From NCBI RefSeq assembly GCF_024519315.1, contig NZ_JANIIC010000052.1:25510-89509 (forward strand): 64,000 bases of DNA, written 5' to 3'. This document shows, piece after piece, positions 14,364 through 23,164 of this stretch. This stretch comes from Streptomyces malaysiensis subsp. samsunensis. GTDB lineage: Bacteria; Actinomycetota; Actinomycetes; Streptomycetales; Streptomycetaceae. Under the pieces are notes generated by a model. It made no database searches. It saw nothing but the letters and a program-made list of their open reading frames with translations, and was not told the DNA's origin. The position numbers and the translations under genes are program-made. Positions within the stretch are counted from its first letter, which is position 1. Every line of letters begins with the position of its first letter.

Positions 14364-15811
14364 AGCCCGTACTCCTTCCATCGCTTTGTCACCCGATCGG
14401 CGGTCTCCGGGTCGGACATGACCATGCGCGGCCATCCGCCGTCGCGGGTATAGCCCTCCTCGGGCCATTTCGCGGTGGCGTCGATGCCCGCCTTGCCACC
14501 CCAGAACTGCTGGTACGAGGCGTGGTCGAGGTGGTCGACGGGCCCATCGACCACGGTCAGATCGCGGGCGTAGTCGGTGTTCCCCAGAGCGCGCCAGGAG
14601 ACCTCGTGCAGATCGTGTACATCGCAGTCGGCGTCGACCACGACGATCAGCTTGGTGAGCGACATCATGTGGGCGCCCCAGATGGCGTGCATCACCTTCT
14701 GCGCGTGCTTGGGGTACTTCTTGTCGATCGAGACGATCGCGCAGTTGTGGAAGCCACCGGACTCGGGGAGGTGGTAGTCCACGATGTCCGGGATGATGAT
14801 CTTGAGCAGCGGGAGGAAGAACCGCTCGGTCGCCCTCCCCAGCGGTCCGTCCTCGGTCGGCGGACGGCCCACCACGATCGACTGGAGCAGCGGCCGCCGC
14901 CGCATCGTCACACAGTCGATGGTCAGGGCCGGAAACGGCTCCTGGGGCGTGTAGAAGCCCGTGTGGTCGCCGAACGGACCCTCCGGCAGCATCTTCCCGG
15001 GCTCAAGCCAGCCCTCGATGACCACCTCGGCGGCCGCCGGGACCTGGAGCGGCACCGTCCGGCAGTCGACCATCTCGACCCGCCGGCCCTGCACGAACCC
15101 CGCGAAGAGGTACTCGTCGATATCGCCGGGCAGCGGCGCGGTCGCGGCGTAGGTCACGGCGGGCGGCGCGCCGAAGGCGATCGCCACCGGGAGCTTCTCC
15201 CCGCGCCTGGCGGCCACTTGGTAGTGGTTGCGGCTGTCCTTGTGGATCTGCCAGTGCATGCCGATGGTGCGGCGGTCATGGCGCTGGAGGCGGTACAGGC
15301 CCAGGTTGCGCACCCCGGTCTCGGGATGCTTGGTGTGGGTGAGGCCGAGGTTGAAGAACGACCCGCCGTCCTCGGGCCAGGTGAACAGCGCCGGAAGCTG
15401 GTCCAGATCGACGTCGTCGCCGGTGAGGACCACCTCCTGGACGGGCGCCTCCTTCACCTTCTTCGGCGGCACATGGGCCACCGAGCCCAGCTTCCCGAAC
15501 GCCTCGCGCAGTCCGGTGAACCCCTGGGGCAACTCGGGTTTGACCAGCCCGCCGATCTTCTCGCTGATCTCGTCGTACGAGCGGAGGCCAAGGGCCTTGA
15601 GGAGACGGCGGTCGGTGCCGAAGACATTCATGGCCAGCGGCATCGCCGAGCCCTTGACGTTCTCGAAGAGCAGCGCGGGCCCGCCGGCCTTGTTGACCCT
15701 GTCGACGATCTCCCCGATCTCCAGATACGGATCGACCTCGGCCTTGACCCTCTTGAGGTCGCCTTCCCTGTCGAGCGCCCGCAGAAAGGAACGAAGATCG
15801 TCATAAGCCAT
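14360..15811 (-). CDS. ubiD: UbiD-family decarboxylase, menaquinone branch
   Basis: 483 residues from the ATG at 15811 (MAYDDLRSFLRAL). UbiD enzymes decarboxylate aromatic acids with prenylated FMN, here supplied by the UbiX gene two genes on. Motifs: MHWQIHKDSRNHYQ, LPEGPFGDHTGFYTP and the C-terminal PEEGYTRDGGWP. The catalytic Arg/Glu set cannot be numbered safely without alignment. It overlaps mqnP by 4 bp and begins the ubiD-mqnP-ubiX run. In actinobacteria this is the decarboxylase of the late futalosine pathway. Confidence 0.88.
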   Translation of the reverse strand: MAYDDLRSFLRALDREGDLKRVKAEVDPYLEIGEIVDRVNKAGGPALLFENVKGSAMPLAMNVFGTDRRLLKALGLRSYDEISEKIGGLVKPELPQGFTGLREAFGKLGSVAHVPPKKVKEAPVQEVVLTGDDVDLDQLPALFTWPEDGGSFFNLGLTHTKHPETGVRNLGLYRLQRHDRRTIGMHWQIHKDSRNHYQVAARRGEKLPVAIAFGAPPAVTYAATAPLPGDIDEYLFAGFVQGRRVEMVDCRTVPLQVPAAAEVVIEGWLEPGKMLPEGPFGDHTGFYTPQEPFPALTIDCVTMRRRPLLQSIVVGRPPTEDGPLGRATERFFLPLLKIIIPDIVDYHLPESGGFHNCAIVSIDKKYPKHAQKVMHAIWGAHMMSLTKLIVVVDADCDVHDLHEVSWRALGNTDYARDLTVVDGPVDHLDHASYQQFWGGKAGIDATAKWPEEGYTRDGGWPRMVMSDPETADRVTKRWKEYGL

Positions 15812-15902
15812 GCGTCCCAGTATCCGGTACGCACTACCCTGGTCCCGTAACTGGGGGCCCGAGCCACCGCCCCGAACACCACACGCAGGGGGGAATCGCC
15901 TC

Positions 15903-16397
15903 ATGCTACGGGTGCTGATGATCCTGGTGCCGCTGGCACTGAGCATCTACGCGTTCATCGACTGCATCACCACCGACGAACAGGACATCCGCTATATCCC
16001 CAAGCCCATCTGGGCGATCCTCGTCCTGCTGTTCCCCGTCGTGGGCTCCGTCTCCTGGCTGATCGCGGGCCGTAAGCGCGCCGTCGGCGGGGGCGGCGGA
16101 TGGCCCGGGGTGCGGAGCGCGGGCGGCGGGGGCGGCTGGGTCGCGCCTGATGACAACCCCGAGTTCCTCAAGTCCCTGAATGACAACAGCGGTAAGGACG
16201 ACGGGAACGGACCGGCCGACACGCCCGCAGACCGCGAGAGCGACGAGGATCGCCTGAAGGACTGGGAGGCCGACCTCCGCCGCCGCGAGGAGGAGCTGCG
16301 GCGCAAGGGCGAGGGGCCCGGCTCCGGTTCGGGCTCCGGCTCCGGCTCCGGGCCCGGTTCGGGACCCGAGGACACCCCGCCGCCCGCCGTGTCCTGA
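15903..16397 (+). CDS. Membrane protein with phospholipase D N-terminal-like (PLDc_N) domain
   Basis: 164 residues: a membrane segment (LMILVPLALSIYAFIDCI), the PLDc_N signature DIRYIPKPIWAILVLLFPVVGSVSWLIAG, then a Gly-rich linker, an acidic/basic coiled coil (ESDEDRLKDWEADLRRREEEL) and a Gly-Ser tail. The PLDc_N domain is a two-helix membrane anchor; no phospholipase catalytic part is present. GGGGGG at 15888 precedes the ATG. Divergent from ubiD. Function unknown; the neighbours suggest no specific role. Confidence 0.8.
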   Translation: MLRVLMILVPLALSIYAFIDCITTDEQDIRYIPKPIWAILVLLFPVVGSVSWLIAGRKRAVGGGGGWPGVRSAGGGGGWVAPDDNPEFLKSLNDNSGKDDGNGPADTPADRESDEDRLKDWEADLRRREEELRRKGEGPGSGSGSGSGSGPGSGPEDTPPPAVS

Positions 16398-16496
16398 ACG
16401 GGGCTCAGGCGGCCGACGGCACGGCGCGCCGAGGCGCGGGCGGGGACGCCGCGGTCCTTACGGGCGTTCGCCTGCCCTCTGGGCTGTCCGCACGAC

Positions 16497-16545
16497 AGCG
16501 GCCGGCTCCCGTGACCCATGTCACAGGAGCCGGCCGCTGGGGGTT
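16497..16545. terminator. Bidirectional terminator, PLDc_N gene / ccsB
   Basis: AGCGGCCGGCTCC (16497-16509) pairs with GGAGCCGGCCGCT (16526-16538). A second helix, GTGAC/GTCAC, lies inside. Located between convergent genes. Confidence 0.8.
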
Positions 16546-16571
16546 TAGTGCCGGACTCCGGCGTATCGGTG

Positions 16572-17666
16572 TCAGACCCCGGCGTAGGAGTGCTTGCCGG
16601 TGATGAAGATGTTGACGCCGTAGTAGTTGAACAGGTAGCAGCCGAAGGCGATCAGCGCCAGGTAGGCGGCCTTGCGGCCCTTCCAGCCGGCGGTGGCGCG
16701 GGCGTGCAGATACCCGGCGTAGGCGACCCAGGTGATGAAGGACCAGACCTCCTTGGGGTCCCAGCCCCAGTAGCGGCCCCAGGCGGCCTCGGCCCAGATC
16801 GCGCCCGCGATGATCGTGAAGGTCCACAGCGGGAAGATCGTGGCGTTGATCCGGTACGCGAACTTGTCCAGCGACGCCGCCGAGGGCACCCGCTCCAGAA
16901 CGGACTTGGCGAACCGGCCGAACTGCTTGCCCTCCGGGTTCTCCAGCTGGGCCTCGTAGCGGTCGCGGAAGAGGTAGAGCAGCGTGGCGACGGCCCCGAT
17001 GTAGAGCGAGGCGCCGGAGATGATCGCGCAGCTGACGTGGATCCACAGCCAGTACGAGTGCAGGGCCGGAACCAACTGGTCGCTGTCGGTGTACAAGACA
17101 GAGACGGCGAGACCGAGGTCGAGGAGGACCGTGGTGACGAGGGGCAGCCCGATCCAGCGCACATTCTTCTTCAGCGCCAGCAGCACGAGGTATGTGCCGA
17201 CCGCGACCATGGCGAAGGTCGTGGAGAACTCGTACATGTTGCCCCACGGGGCCCGCTGCACGGACAGCGCGCGCAAGAGGACGCCCGCGGCATGAAAGAG
17301 GAAGGCCAGTACGGTCAGGCCCACCGCGATCCGGCCGTACACATCGCCCTGTTCGGTGCCGCCCGCGGCGCCCGGCCCGTCCGGGATGTCGCGGCTGCCC
17401 GCCGCGGAGCGGGTGACGATCTTCGGGCGCTCCAGCACGGCGGTGCCGCCGCCCTGCCCGCCGACCTGCACGGTCACCTTGGCGCGCTGGGTGGCCGCGG
17501 CGTCGGAGGTGATCGCGGCGGCGGTGCGGCCCACGGCGCTGCGGCTGCCGAACACCCACTCGGCGATATGCGCGAGGAAGGCGAGGGTGTAGACCGCCAT
17601 CGCCGAGTAGATCAGCACGTTGCTGTAGTGAGCCAGGTTCTCGTTGACTTCGGCGGCGAGTTTCAC
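16572..17666 (-). CDS. ccsB: Cytochrome c biogenesis protein CcsB (ResC/CcsA type)
   Basis: 364 residues. With ResB it forms the system II complex that exports haem and joins it to apocytochrome c outside the membrane. The tryptophan-rich haem-handling motif WGRYWGWDPKEVWSFITW lies near 304-321, with membrane helices throughout and conserved His in SYWLWIHV. An extra-membrane segment of ~90 residues follows the first helix. GTG at 17666 overlaps the resB stop (GTGA). It is last in a TlpA-CcdA-ResB-CcsB operon. Confidence 0.93.
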   Translation of the reverse strand: MKLAAEVNENLAHYSNVLIYSAMAVYTLAFLAHIAEWVFGSRSAVGRTAAAITSDAAATQRAKVTVQVGGQGGGTAVLERPKIVTRSAAGSRDIPDGPGAAGGTEQGDVYGRIAVGLTVLAFLFHAAGVLLRALSVQRAPWGNMYEFSTTFAMVAVGTYLVLLALKKNVRWIGLPLVTTVLLDLGLAVSVLYTDSDQLVPALHSYWLWIHVSCAIISGASLYIGAVATLLYLFRDRYEAQLENPEGKQFGRFAKSVLERVPSAASLDKFAYRINATIFPLWTFTIIAGAIWAEAAWGRYWGWDPKEVWSFITWVAYAGYLHARATAGWKGRKAAYLALIAFGCYLFNYYGVNIFITGKHSYAGV

Positions 17667-19486
17667 GCGCGCGCTCCTTCGGCAGGATCTGCGGGATCTG
17701 CGGTGTCGGATGCGGATTCCGGGGAGGAGTCCTTGCTGGGGTTCTCGTCGGAGCCCTTGCCGGATTCCTGGGTGGACTCCCGGCCGGATTCCGGATCGGG
17801 TTCCGCTTCCGGGGCCGGAGGTGCGTCCGCCTGGAGACGGACGGCCAGATCGGCGAGTTCTTCGGGGAGCTTGGCGTACTCACTGCGGCCGAGCCCCGCC
17901 ATCTCGACCACGGTGGTGCCGTCGTCGCCCGTCACCGCGCGCACCCACACCCGGCGGCGCTGGATGAACAGGGAGCCGGCCAGGCCCACCAGGGCGACGA
18001 CGGCGCCGATGAGGGCGCCTTGGTCACCCGGCTTGTGCGAGATCTGGAAGCTGGCCCATTCCTTGACGCCGTCGAACGAAAGCGTTCCGGCGCCGTTCGG
18101 CAGCTTCATCGTGTCGCCCACACTGAGCGCCCGGGCGAACTTGGTCTTGCCGTCGGACTCCATGAACTGCTTCATCCGCGACTTGTCCAGCTGGTACACG
18201 CTCTGCGGAGTACCGCCGTCCACACCGAGGCTGCCGTGGTAGGCGGTCAGCACCAGGGTGGGATTGTCCAGCGCCGGGAAGACGGAGAACATGCCCTGGC
18301 TGCGCACCCAGGTCGGCAGGAACTGCCCCTGGAAGCCGATTTGATCCTTCTTGCCGTTCTTGTCCCGGTAATCCGGGACCTTGATGACCATGCTCTCGGT
18401 GAGGTTGGCCCCGTCGATCGGCAGCCCGACCACCGGGCCCTGGTGCACCACATTGCCCTTGCCGTCCCGGATGGTGACGACCGGCGAGTAGCCGTGGTTC
18501 AGCAGGAAGACCTTGTAGCCCGAGATCTCCAGCGGCTTGTTGACCTCGATGGAGGTCTTGCGGGAGGCACCCTCCGCACCGTCCCAGTAGGTCACATCGG
18601 CGCGGAAGGTGCGCGGGGTGCGCATCTGCGGGCCGCTGCGTTCATAGGTCGCGGTGAAGCGGTCCAGCTGGAAGCCGAAGGGGGCGAGGTCATCGCTGTT
18701 GAACAGCTGCCCCGTCTTGATGTCGTCGTACTGGGTGAGGCTGTTGGAGAAGCCGCCGCCCTCGGTGACCAGGCTGCTGCCCTCGGTCTTCCACAGCTGG
18801 CCCGCGGCGAAGGACACCAACAGCACGATCAGCGCGATATGGAAGAGCAGATTGCCCACCTCGCGCAGATAGCCCTTCTCCGCGGCCACCGCGTCGCCCG
18901 AGGCGTGGGCGCGGAAGCGGCGCCCCTTCATGATCTTCCGGGCGGCGGCCAGCACCTGCTCCGGCTCGGCCTCACTGCGCCAGGTGGTGTACGCGGGGAG
19001 CCGGGTCATCCGGCGGGGCGCGGCCGGCGGGCGGGAGCGCAGCTGGCCGATGAACTGCCAGGTGCGCGGCACGATGCAGCCGATGAGGGAGATGAACAGC
19101 AGAAGATAGATCGCCGAGAACCACACCGAGCTGTAGACGTGGAACAGCTGGAGCTTCTCGTAGATCGGCGTCAGCGTCGGGTGCCGCTCCTGGAAGTCCT
19201 GCACCTTGAGCTGGTCGATGCTGGTCTGCGGGACCAGAGAGCCGGGGATCGTGGCCAGGGAGAGCAGCAGGAGCAGCAGCAGCGCCACCCGCATCGAGGT
19301 CAGCTGCCGCCAGAACCACCGGGCCCAGCCGAGCGGCCCCAGCGAGGGGATGTTGATCTCCTCGGCCGGGGCGGTGGACAGCTGCGACTCCGCGGCGCCG
19401 AGCTCGCGCTCCTCGGCGGTCGCGCCGCCCTCGGGCGGCGTTCCGGCCTCCTTGCCGGCCGCGGTGTCGGTATCGGTGGTGGACAT
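17663..19486 (-). CDS. resB: Cytochrome c biogenesis protein ResB
   Basis: 607 residues. ResB (Ccs1) is the large partner of CcsB in system II haem ligation. Three N-terminal membrane helices (VALLLLLLLSLATIPGSLVPQ, SAIYLLLFISLIGCIV, NLLFHIALIVLLVSF), then a large extracytoplasmic domain, a last helix near 505 (ALIGAVVALVGLAGSLF) and a disordered cytoplasmic tail rich in Ser/Glu/Asp. The conserved VPRTW and LLFHIALI segments match the family. The tail (~70 residues, ESAS-like repeats) is variable and probably not functional. It overlaps ccsB by 4 bp and follows ccdA. Confidence 0.92.
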   Translation of the reverse strand: MSTTDTDTAAGKEAGTPPEGGATAEERELGAAESQLSTAPAEEINIPSLGPLGWARWFWRQLTSMRVALLLLLLLSLATIPGSLVPQTSIDQLKVQDFQERHPTLTPIYEKLQLFHVYSSVWFSAIYLLLFISLIGCIVPRTWQFIGQLRSRPPAAPRRMTRLPAYTTWRSEAEPEQVLAAARKIMKGRRFRAHASGDAVAAEKGYLREVGNLLFHIALIVLLVSFAAGQLWKTEGSSLVTEGGGFSNSLTQYDDIKTGQLFNSDDLAPFGFQLDRFTATYERSGPQMRTPRTFRADVTYWDGAEGASRKTSIEVNKPLEISGYKVFLLNHGYSPVVTIRDGKGNVVHQGPVVGLPIDGANLTESMVIKVPDYRDKNGKKDQIGFQGQFLPTWVRSQGMFSVFPALDNPTLVLTAYHGSLGVDGGTPQSVYQLDKSRMKQFMESDGKTKFARALSVGDTMKLPNGAGTLSFDGVKEWASFQISHKPGDQGALIGAVVALVGLAGSLFIQRRRVWVRAVTGDDGTTVVEMAGLGRSEYAKLPEELADLAVRLQADAPPAPEAEPDPESGRESTQESGKGSDENPSKDSSPESASDTADPADPAEGARA

Positions 19487-19489
19487 CGA

Positions 19490-20263
19490 TCAGATCCCAA
19501 CGTTGAAGCCCTGAGCCCAGGTCTGCATGGAGCCCATCATGGTGTCCCAGACACCTGTGAGCAGCAGCACCCCCAGGGCGACGAGCATGCCGCCCCCGGC
19601 TCGCATCACCCAGACGTAGTGCCGCTTGACCCAGCCGAAGGCACCCAGCGCCCGGCGGTAGGCCACGGCGACCACCACGAACGGCAGCCCGAGCCCCACG
19701 CAGTACGCGGCGGTGAGCAGGGCCCCGCGCCCCGCGCTCGCCTCATTGAACGCCAGGGCGTTGACGGCGGTGAGCGTCGGCCCCAGGCACGGCGTCCAAC
19801 CGACGCCGAACAGGGCGCCCAGCACCGGCGCCCCCGCGAGCCCCAGCGTGGGCTTGACGTGGAAGCGGAACTCCCGCTGACCGAAGCCCTTGAGGACCCC
19901 CATGAAGGCGAGGCCCATCACGATCGTGATGACCCCGAGCACCTTGGAGATGGTCTCCTTGTGCTCCTGGAGCGTCCAGCCGAAGTTGCCGAAGAGCGCG
20001 CCCCCGGAGACGAAAACCGCGGTGAAGCCGAGCACGAAGAGCGAGGCGCCGGCGATCATGCGGCCGCGCTTGGCCTCGGCCAGGTCCGTCCCCGTGACAC
20101 CGGTGACATACGACATATAGCCGGGCACCAGCGGCAGCACGCAGGGGGAGAAGAAGGAGACCAGCCCGCCGAGCAGGGCGACCGGAAGCGCCAGCAGCAG
20201 CGCCCCGGTCAGGACGGTCTGGTTGGGATCGGTGGCGGCGGCCAGCATGCTCACGGAGGTCAC
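19490..20263 (-). CDS. ccdA: Thiol-disulfide interchange membrane protein CcdA
   Basis: 257 residues, six membrane helices, the size of CcdA (the short DsbD). The two redox Cys lie in SFFSPCVLPLVPGYMSYV and GWTPCLGPTLTAV, which carry electrons from cytoplasmic thioredoxin to the outside. Here they would reduce the TlpA-like lipoprotein encoded just upstream and keep the apocytochrome CxxCH motif reduced. GTG at 20263 overlaps the TlpA stop (GTGA); resB follows 3 bp on. Confidence 0.93.
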   Translation of the reverse strand: MTSVSMLAAATDPNQTVLTGALLLALPVALLGGLVSFFSPCVLPLVPGYMSYVTGVTGTDLAEAKRGRMIAGASLFVLGFTAVFVSGGALFGNFGWTLQEHKETISKVLGVITIVMGLAFMGVLKGFGQREFRFHVKPTLGLAGAPVLGALFGVGWTPCLGPTLTAVNALAFNEASAGRGALLTAAYCVGLGLPFVVVAVAYRRALGAFGWVKRHYVWVMRAGGGMLVALGVLLLTGVWDTMMGSMQTWAQGFNVGI

Positions 20264-20877
20264 TTCTCCGCGATCAGCGGGGTGACCATCGAGCGCAGGC
20301 GCTCCTCGCTGAGCGGCGTCAGGGCGCGGGCCGCGATCCTGCCCTCCCGGTCCAGGACGATCGTCGAGGGGATGGCCTGCGGGTTGAGGCTGCCCTTGGG
20401 GAAGCGCAGCATGAGCTTCCCGATCGGGTCGTACAGGCTCGGGTAGTCGACGCCGTATTCCTTCTCGAACCTGAGCGCGGGGGCGCGGTTGGAGTCACGG
20501 GTGTTGATCCCGATGAACTGCACACCCTTGGCCTTGGTGTCCTTGGCGACCTTGGCGAGATTCGCCGCCTCGGCCCGGCAGGGGGCGCACCAGGACCCCC
20601 AGACGTTCAGGACCACGATCTTGCCCTTGTAGTCCGCCACATCCAGCGGCTTGTTCTCCAGGGTCTTCCCCGAGAGCTGGGGGGAGTCCTTACGGTTCTC
20701 CTTGGCGACGGTGTCCACGCCGCCCTTGCCCTGGACGAACTTGGTGTCGGCGGAGCCGCCCGAGGTGCCGCCCCCGCCGCAGGCGGTCAGGGACAGCGCG
20801 GCAACCGTGGCCCCGACGGCCAGCACGGTTGCGCGACGACGGGTCGCGAGGCCCCGAGGGGCACGGCAGGCACTCAT
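20260..20877 (-). CDS. Thioredoxin-fold lipoprotein, TlpA/ResA-like
   Basis: 205 residues. Signal peptide with lipobox LTAC (Cys about 33, then Gly/Ser linker), so it is anchored outside the membrane. The thioredoxin fold carries WGSWCAPCRAEAANL, with active site WCAPC. ResA-type proteins reduce apocytochrome c before haem attachment, fed by CcdA encoded next. I place the start at the ATG at 20877 because the family needs no longer N-terminus. The deacetylase-like lipoprotein gene lies 143 bp upstream on the same strand. Confidence 0.92.
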   Translation of the reverse strand: MSACRAPRGLATRRRATVLAVGATVAALSLTACGGGGTSGGSADTKFVQGKGGVDTVAKENRKDSPQLSGKTLENKPLDVADYKGKIVVLNVWGSWCAPCRAEAANLAKVAKDTKAKGVQFIGINTRDSNRAPALRFEKEYGVDYPSLYDPIGKLMLRFPKGSLNPQAIPSTIVLDREGRIAARALTPLSEERLRSMVTPLIAEK

Positions 20878-21020
20878 GTGAAAAGTTTCGCATGGCCCTT
20901 TTGGGGATCTTCGCCACCCCCCTCCGGGTACCAACCGCCGGGCCCCACGGGCCCTGCGGCGCGCCACCACCCCGGCTCCCCGCCCCGCACCGTCTCCGCT
21001 CCACGCCCCCGCCGACGGCG

Positions 21021-22208
21021 TCAGTCGTTGTTCGCGCTCCACGCCTGGCCCACGCCGAACCCGCGCAGTTCGGCCAGGACCGCGGGGTCCTGTGCGTCCA
21101 GCCAGTCGGTGAGCTGCTTGAAGGAGACCAGCCGGACGTCCTTCCGCTTCTCGTCGGCCATGTGCTTGAGCGCTTCCTCGACGGCGTCCATATAGATACC
21201 GCCGTTCCACTGCTCGAAGTGGTTTCCGATGAAGAACGGGGCGCGATTGGTCTCATAGGCGCGATTGAAACCGGCTATGTACGCGTCGGTGGCCTGTTTG
21301 CGCCAGCCCGGGTAGTTCGCGGGCGGGGCCTTGGTGGAATTCTGTGACTGGTTCGCCAGGATGTTGTAGTCCATCGAGAGCACCTCGAAGGAGTGCCCGG
21401 GAAAGGGAATCTGCTGAAGCGGGAAGTCCCACACCCCCTGCTTCTTCGAGGGCCACACCTGAAGTCCGCCCGGCGAACTGGCGTCATAGCGCCAGCCGAG
21501 CTCCCGGGCCGTCGGCAGCAAATTGGTCTGCCCCTTCAGACACGGAGTGCGGCCGCCGATGAGTTCCTTGTGGTAGTCGAAGGGCAGCGGTTCCACATCG
21601 GTGAAACGCGTATTCGTCCGCCACTCCGTGACGAAGGACACGGCCTGGTCGATCTCGGACTTCCACTGCGCGGGCGTCCAGTTCTCCACCGATCCGCTTC
21701 CGGAGCAGAAGTGCCCGTTGAAATGGGTGCCGATCTCATGGCCCTCGAGCCATGCCTCGCGCACGTTCCGCAGCGTCTCCTTGATGTGCTCATCGGTGAG
21801 ATAGCCGATGTCGGAGGCGCCCACGGGGTTGTTCGGCGGCCGGTACAGCGACTTCTTCGACTCCGGAAGGCAGTAGATACCGGAGAGGAAGAACGTCATG
21901 GACGCATCGTGGTCCCGGGCCAGTTTGCGGAACCGCGGGAAGAGACCGTTGCCGACCTCTCCCGCGCCGTCCCATGAGAAGACCACGAACTGCGGCGGCT
22001 TCTGCCCAGGTTCCAGCCGCTCCGGCTTCGGGGCCTCCGGCCGCTTCTCACCCTGTGAAGTCGAGCCGTCACCAATCGGCTTCGCCTGGGTCGTCCTCGC
22101 GGGCTTCGGCGTACCGGATCCGGATCCCGAGGAGCAGCCGGCGACGGCCAGTGATGCCGCCGCTCCCACACCAAGACCGAGGATCCCCCTCCGGCTGACC
22201 TCACGCAT
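21021..22208 (-). CDS. Polysaccharide deacetylase-like lipoprotein
   Basis: 395 residues from the ATG at 22208 (MREVSRRGILGLGVG). A Tat-like twin-Arg signal (SRRGILG) ends in lipobox VAGC, so the protein is exported and lipid-anchored. The body looks like a NodB-fold deacetylase: FVVFSWDGAGEVGN, ASMTFFLSGIY, and EIGTHFNGH with two His in metal-binding spacing. The region has visibly lower G+C than its neighbours and lies between the cytochrome c operon and the phosphatase-hemL pair. Fold call moderately sure; enzymatic activity unproven. Confidence 0.7.
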   Translation of the reverse strand: MREVSRRGILGLGVGAAASLAVAGCSSGSGSGTPKPARTTQAKPIGDGSTSQGEKRPEAPKPERLEPGQKPPQFVVFSWDGAGEVGNGLFPRFRKLARDHDASMTFFLSGIYCLPESKKSLYRPPNNPVGASDIGYLTDEHIKETLRNVREAWLEGHEIGTHFNGHFCSGSGSVENWTPAQWKSEIDQAVSFVTEWRTNTRFTDVEPLPFDYHKELIGGRTPCLKGQTNLLPTARELGWRYDASSPGGLQVWPSKKQGVWDFPLQQIPFPGHSFEVLSMDYNILANQSQNSTKAPPANYPGWRKQATDAYIAGFNRAYETNRAPFFIGNHFEQWNGGIYMDAVEEALKHMADEKRKDVRLVSFKQLTDWLDAQDPAVLAELRGFGVGQAWSANND

Positions 22209-22465
22209 AACGTCCTCAATTCGCACTCGCCGCTCTGATTGCCCGGGGTGTCCGGACAACCCTGGAGATGGCGAGGCGAATAGCGAGGTTCCGAGGGAAC
22301 GCGGTCAATTACACGGCGAGCACAATGTCTCCATTCGATGACATGGCCCATGGCCCGCCGGTCATCCCGCGGCCATGTGCCGGTCACGCACACCGCGGCC
22401 CCGCTCCGCCCAGGCGCCGTGGCCCCGGCGGCCGCGCTCGAGCGCCGTAGCCGCTGAAGGCCGTC

Positions 22466-23164
22466 TCAGGCCCCGTAGCCCTTGGAGGCCCCCTTCACCG
22501 GCTTGGCGCCCGCGCGCAGATGGGGCGGAACGAGATCACGGGCCGGTTCGCTGTAGCCCACCGAGACGATCCTGTCGCCCCGGAAGGTGAAGCTGGTGAG
22601 GCTGGCCAGCGTGCACTGCCGCCGGCGCGGGTCGTGCCACAGCCGCCGGCGCTCCACGAAGCTCCGCACGATCCAGATGGGCAGCTGATGGCTGACGCAC
22701 ACCGCCTCGTGCCCCCGCGCGGCGTCCCGCGCCCGGCCAAGCGCCGCCATCATCCGCACCACCTGGTCCACATAGGGCTCGCCCCAGGACGGGCGGAAGG
22801 GGTTGGCGAGATGGCGCCAGTTGCCCGGTTTGCGCAGCGCGCCGTCACCCACGCCGAAGGTCTTGCCCTGGAAGACGTTCGCCGCCTCGATCAGCCGCTC
22901 GTCCGTGGCCACGTCCAGGCCGTGCGCCTTGGCGATCGGCGCCGCCGTCTCCTGAGCCCGCTCCAGCGGGGAGGCGACCACATAGGTGATGTCACGGTCG
23001 GCGAGGTGCTCGGCGACCCGGTCGGCCATCCGGCGCCCCAGGTCGGAGAGGTGGTAGCCGGGCAGCCTGCCGTACAGCACCCCCTCCGGGTTGTGGACCT
23101 CGCCGTGGCGCATCACATGGACGACGGTGATGTCGTTCTCGCTCTGTGTCATGTCACCCATCAT
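22466..23164 (-). CDS. Histidine phosphatase (phosphoglycerate mutase superfamily)
   Basis: 232 residues. The signature VVHVMRHGEVHN (RHG) near 15-26 carries the phosphorylated His; SPLERAQETAAP and the second His in VCVSHQLPIW complete the active site. It is a phosphatase of unknown substrate, conserved in actinobacteria next to hemL. The start overlaps the hemL stop (ATGA at 23161-23164), so it is coupled to hemL. Its 3' end and the sequence just beyond share a degenerate GGCTACGGxGC motif. Confidence 0.88.
   Translation of the reverse strand: MMGDMTQSENDITVVHVMRHGEVHNPEGVLYGRLPGYHLSDLGRRMADRVAEHLADRDITYVVASPLERAQETAAPIAKAHGLDVATDERLIEAANVFQGKTFGVGDGALRKPGNWRHLANPFRPSWGEPYVDQVVRMMAALGRARDAARGHEAVCVSHQLPIWIVRSFVERRRLWHDPRRRQCTLASLTSFTFRGDRIVSVGYSEPARDLVPPHLRAGAKPVKGASKGYGA

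Noticed and set aside
14522..15850. A 442-codon plus-strand frame over the ubiD gene
   Set aside because: Opposite to a clear UbiD-family protein; no family likeness.
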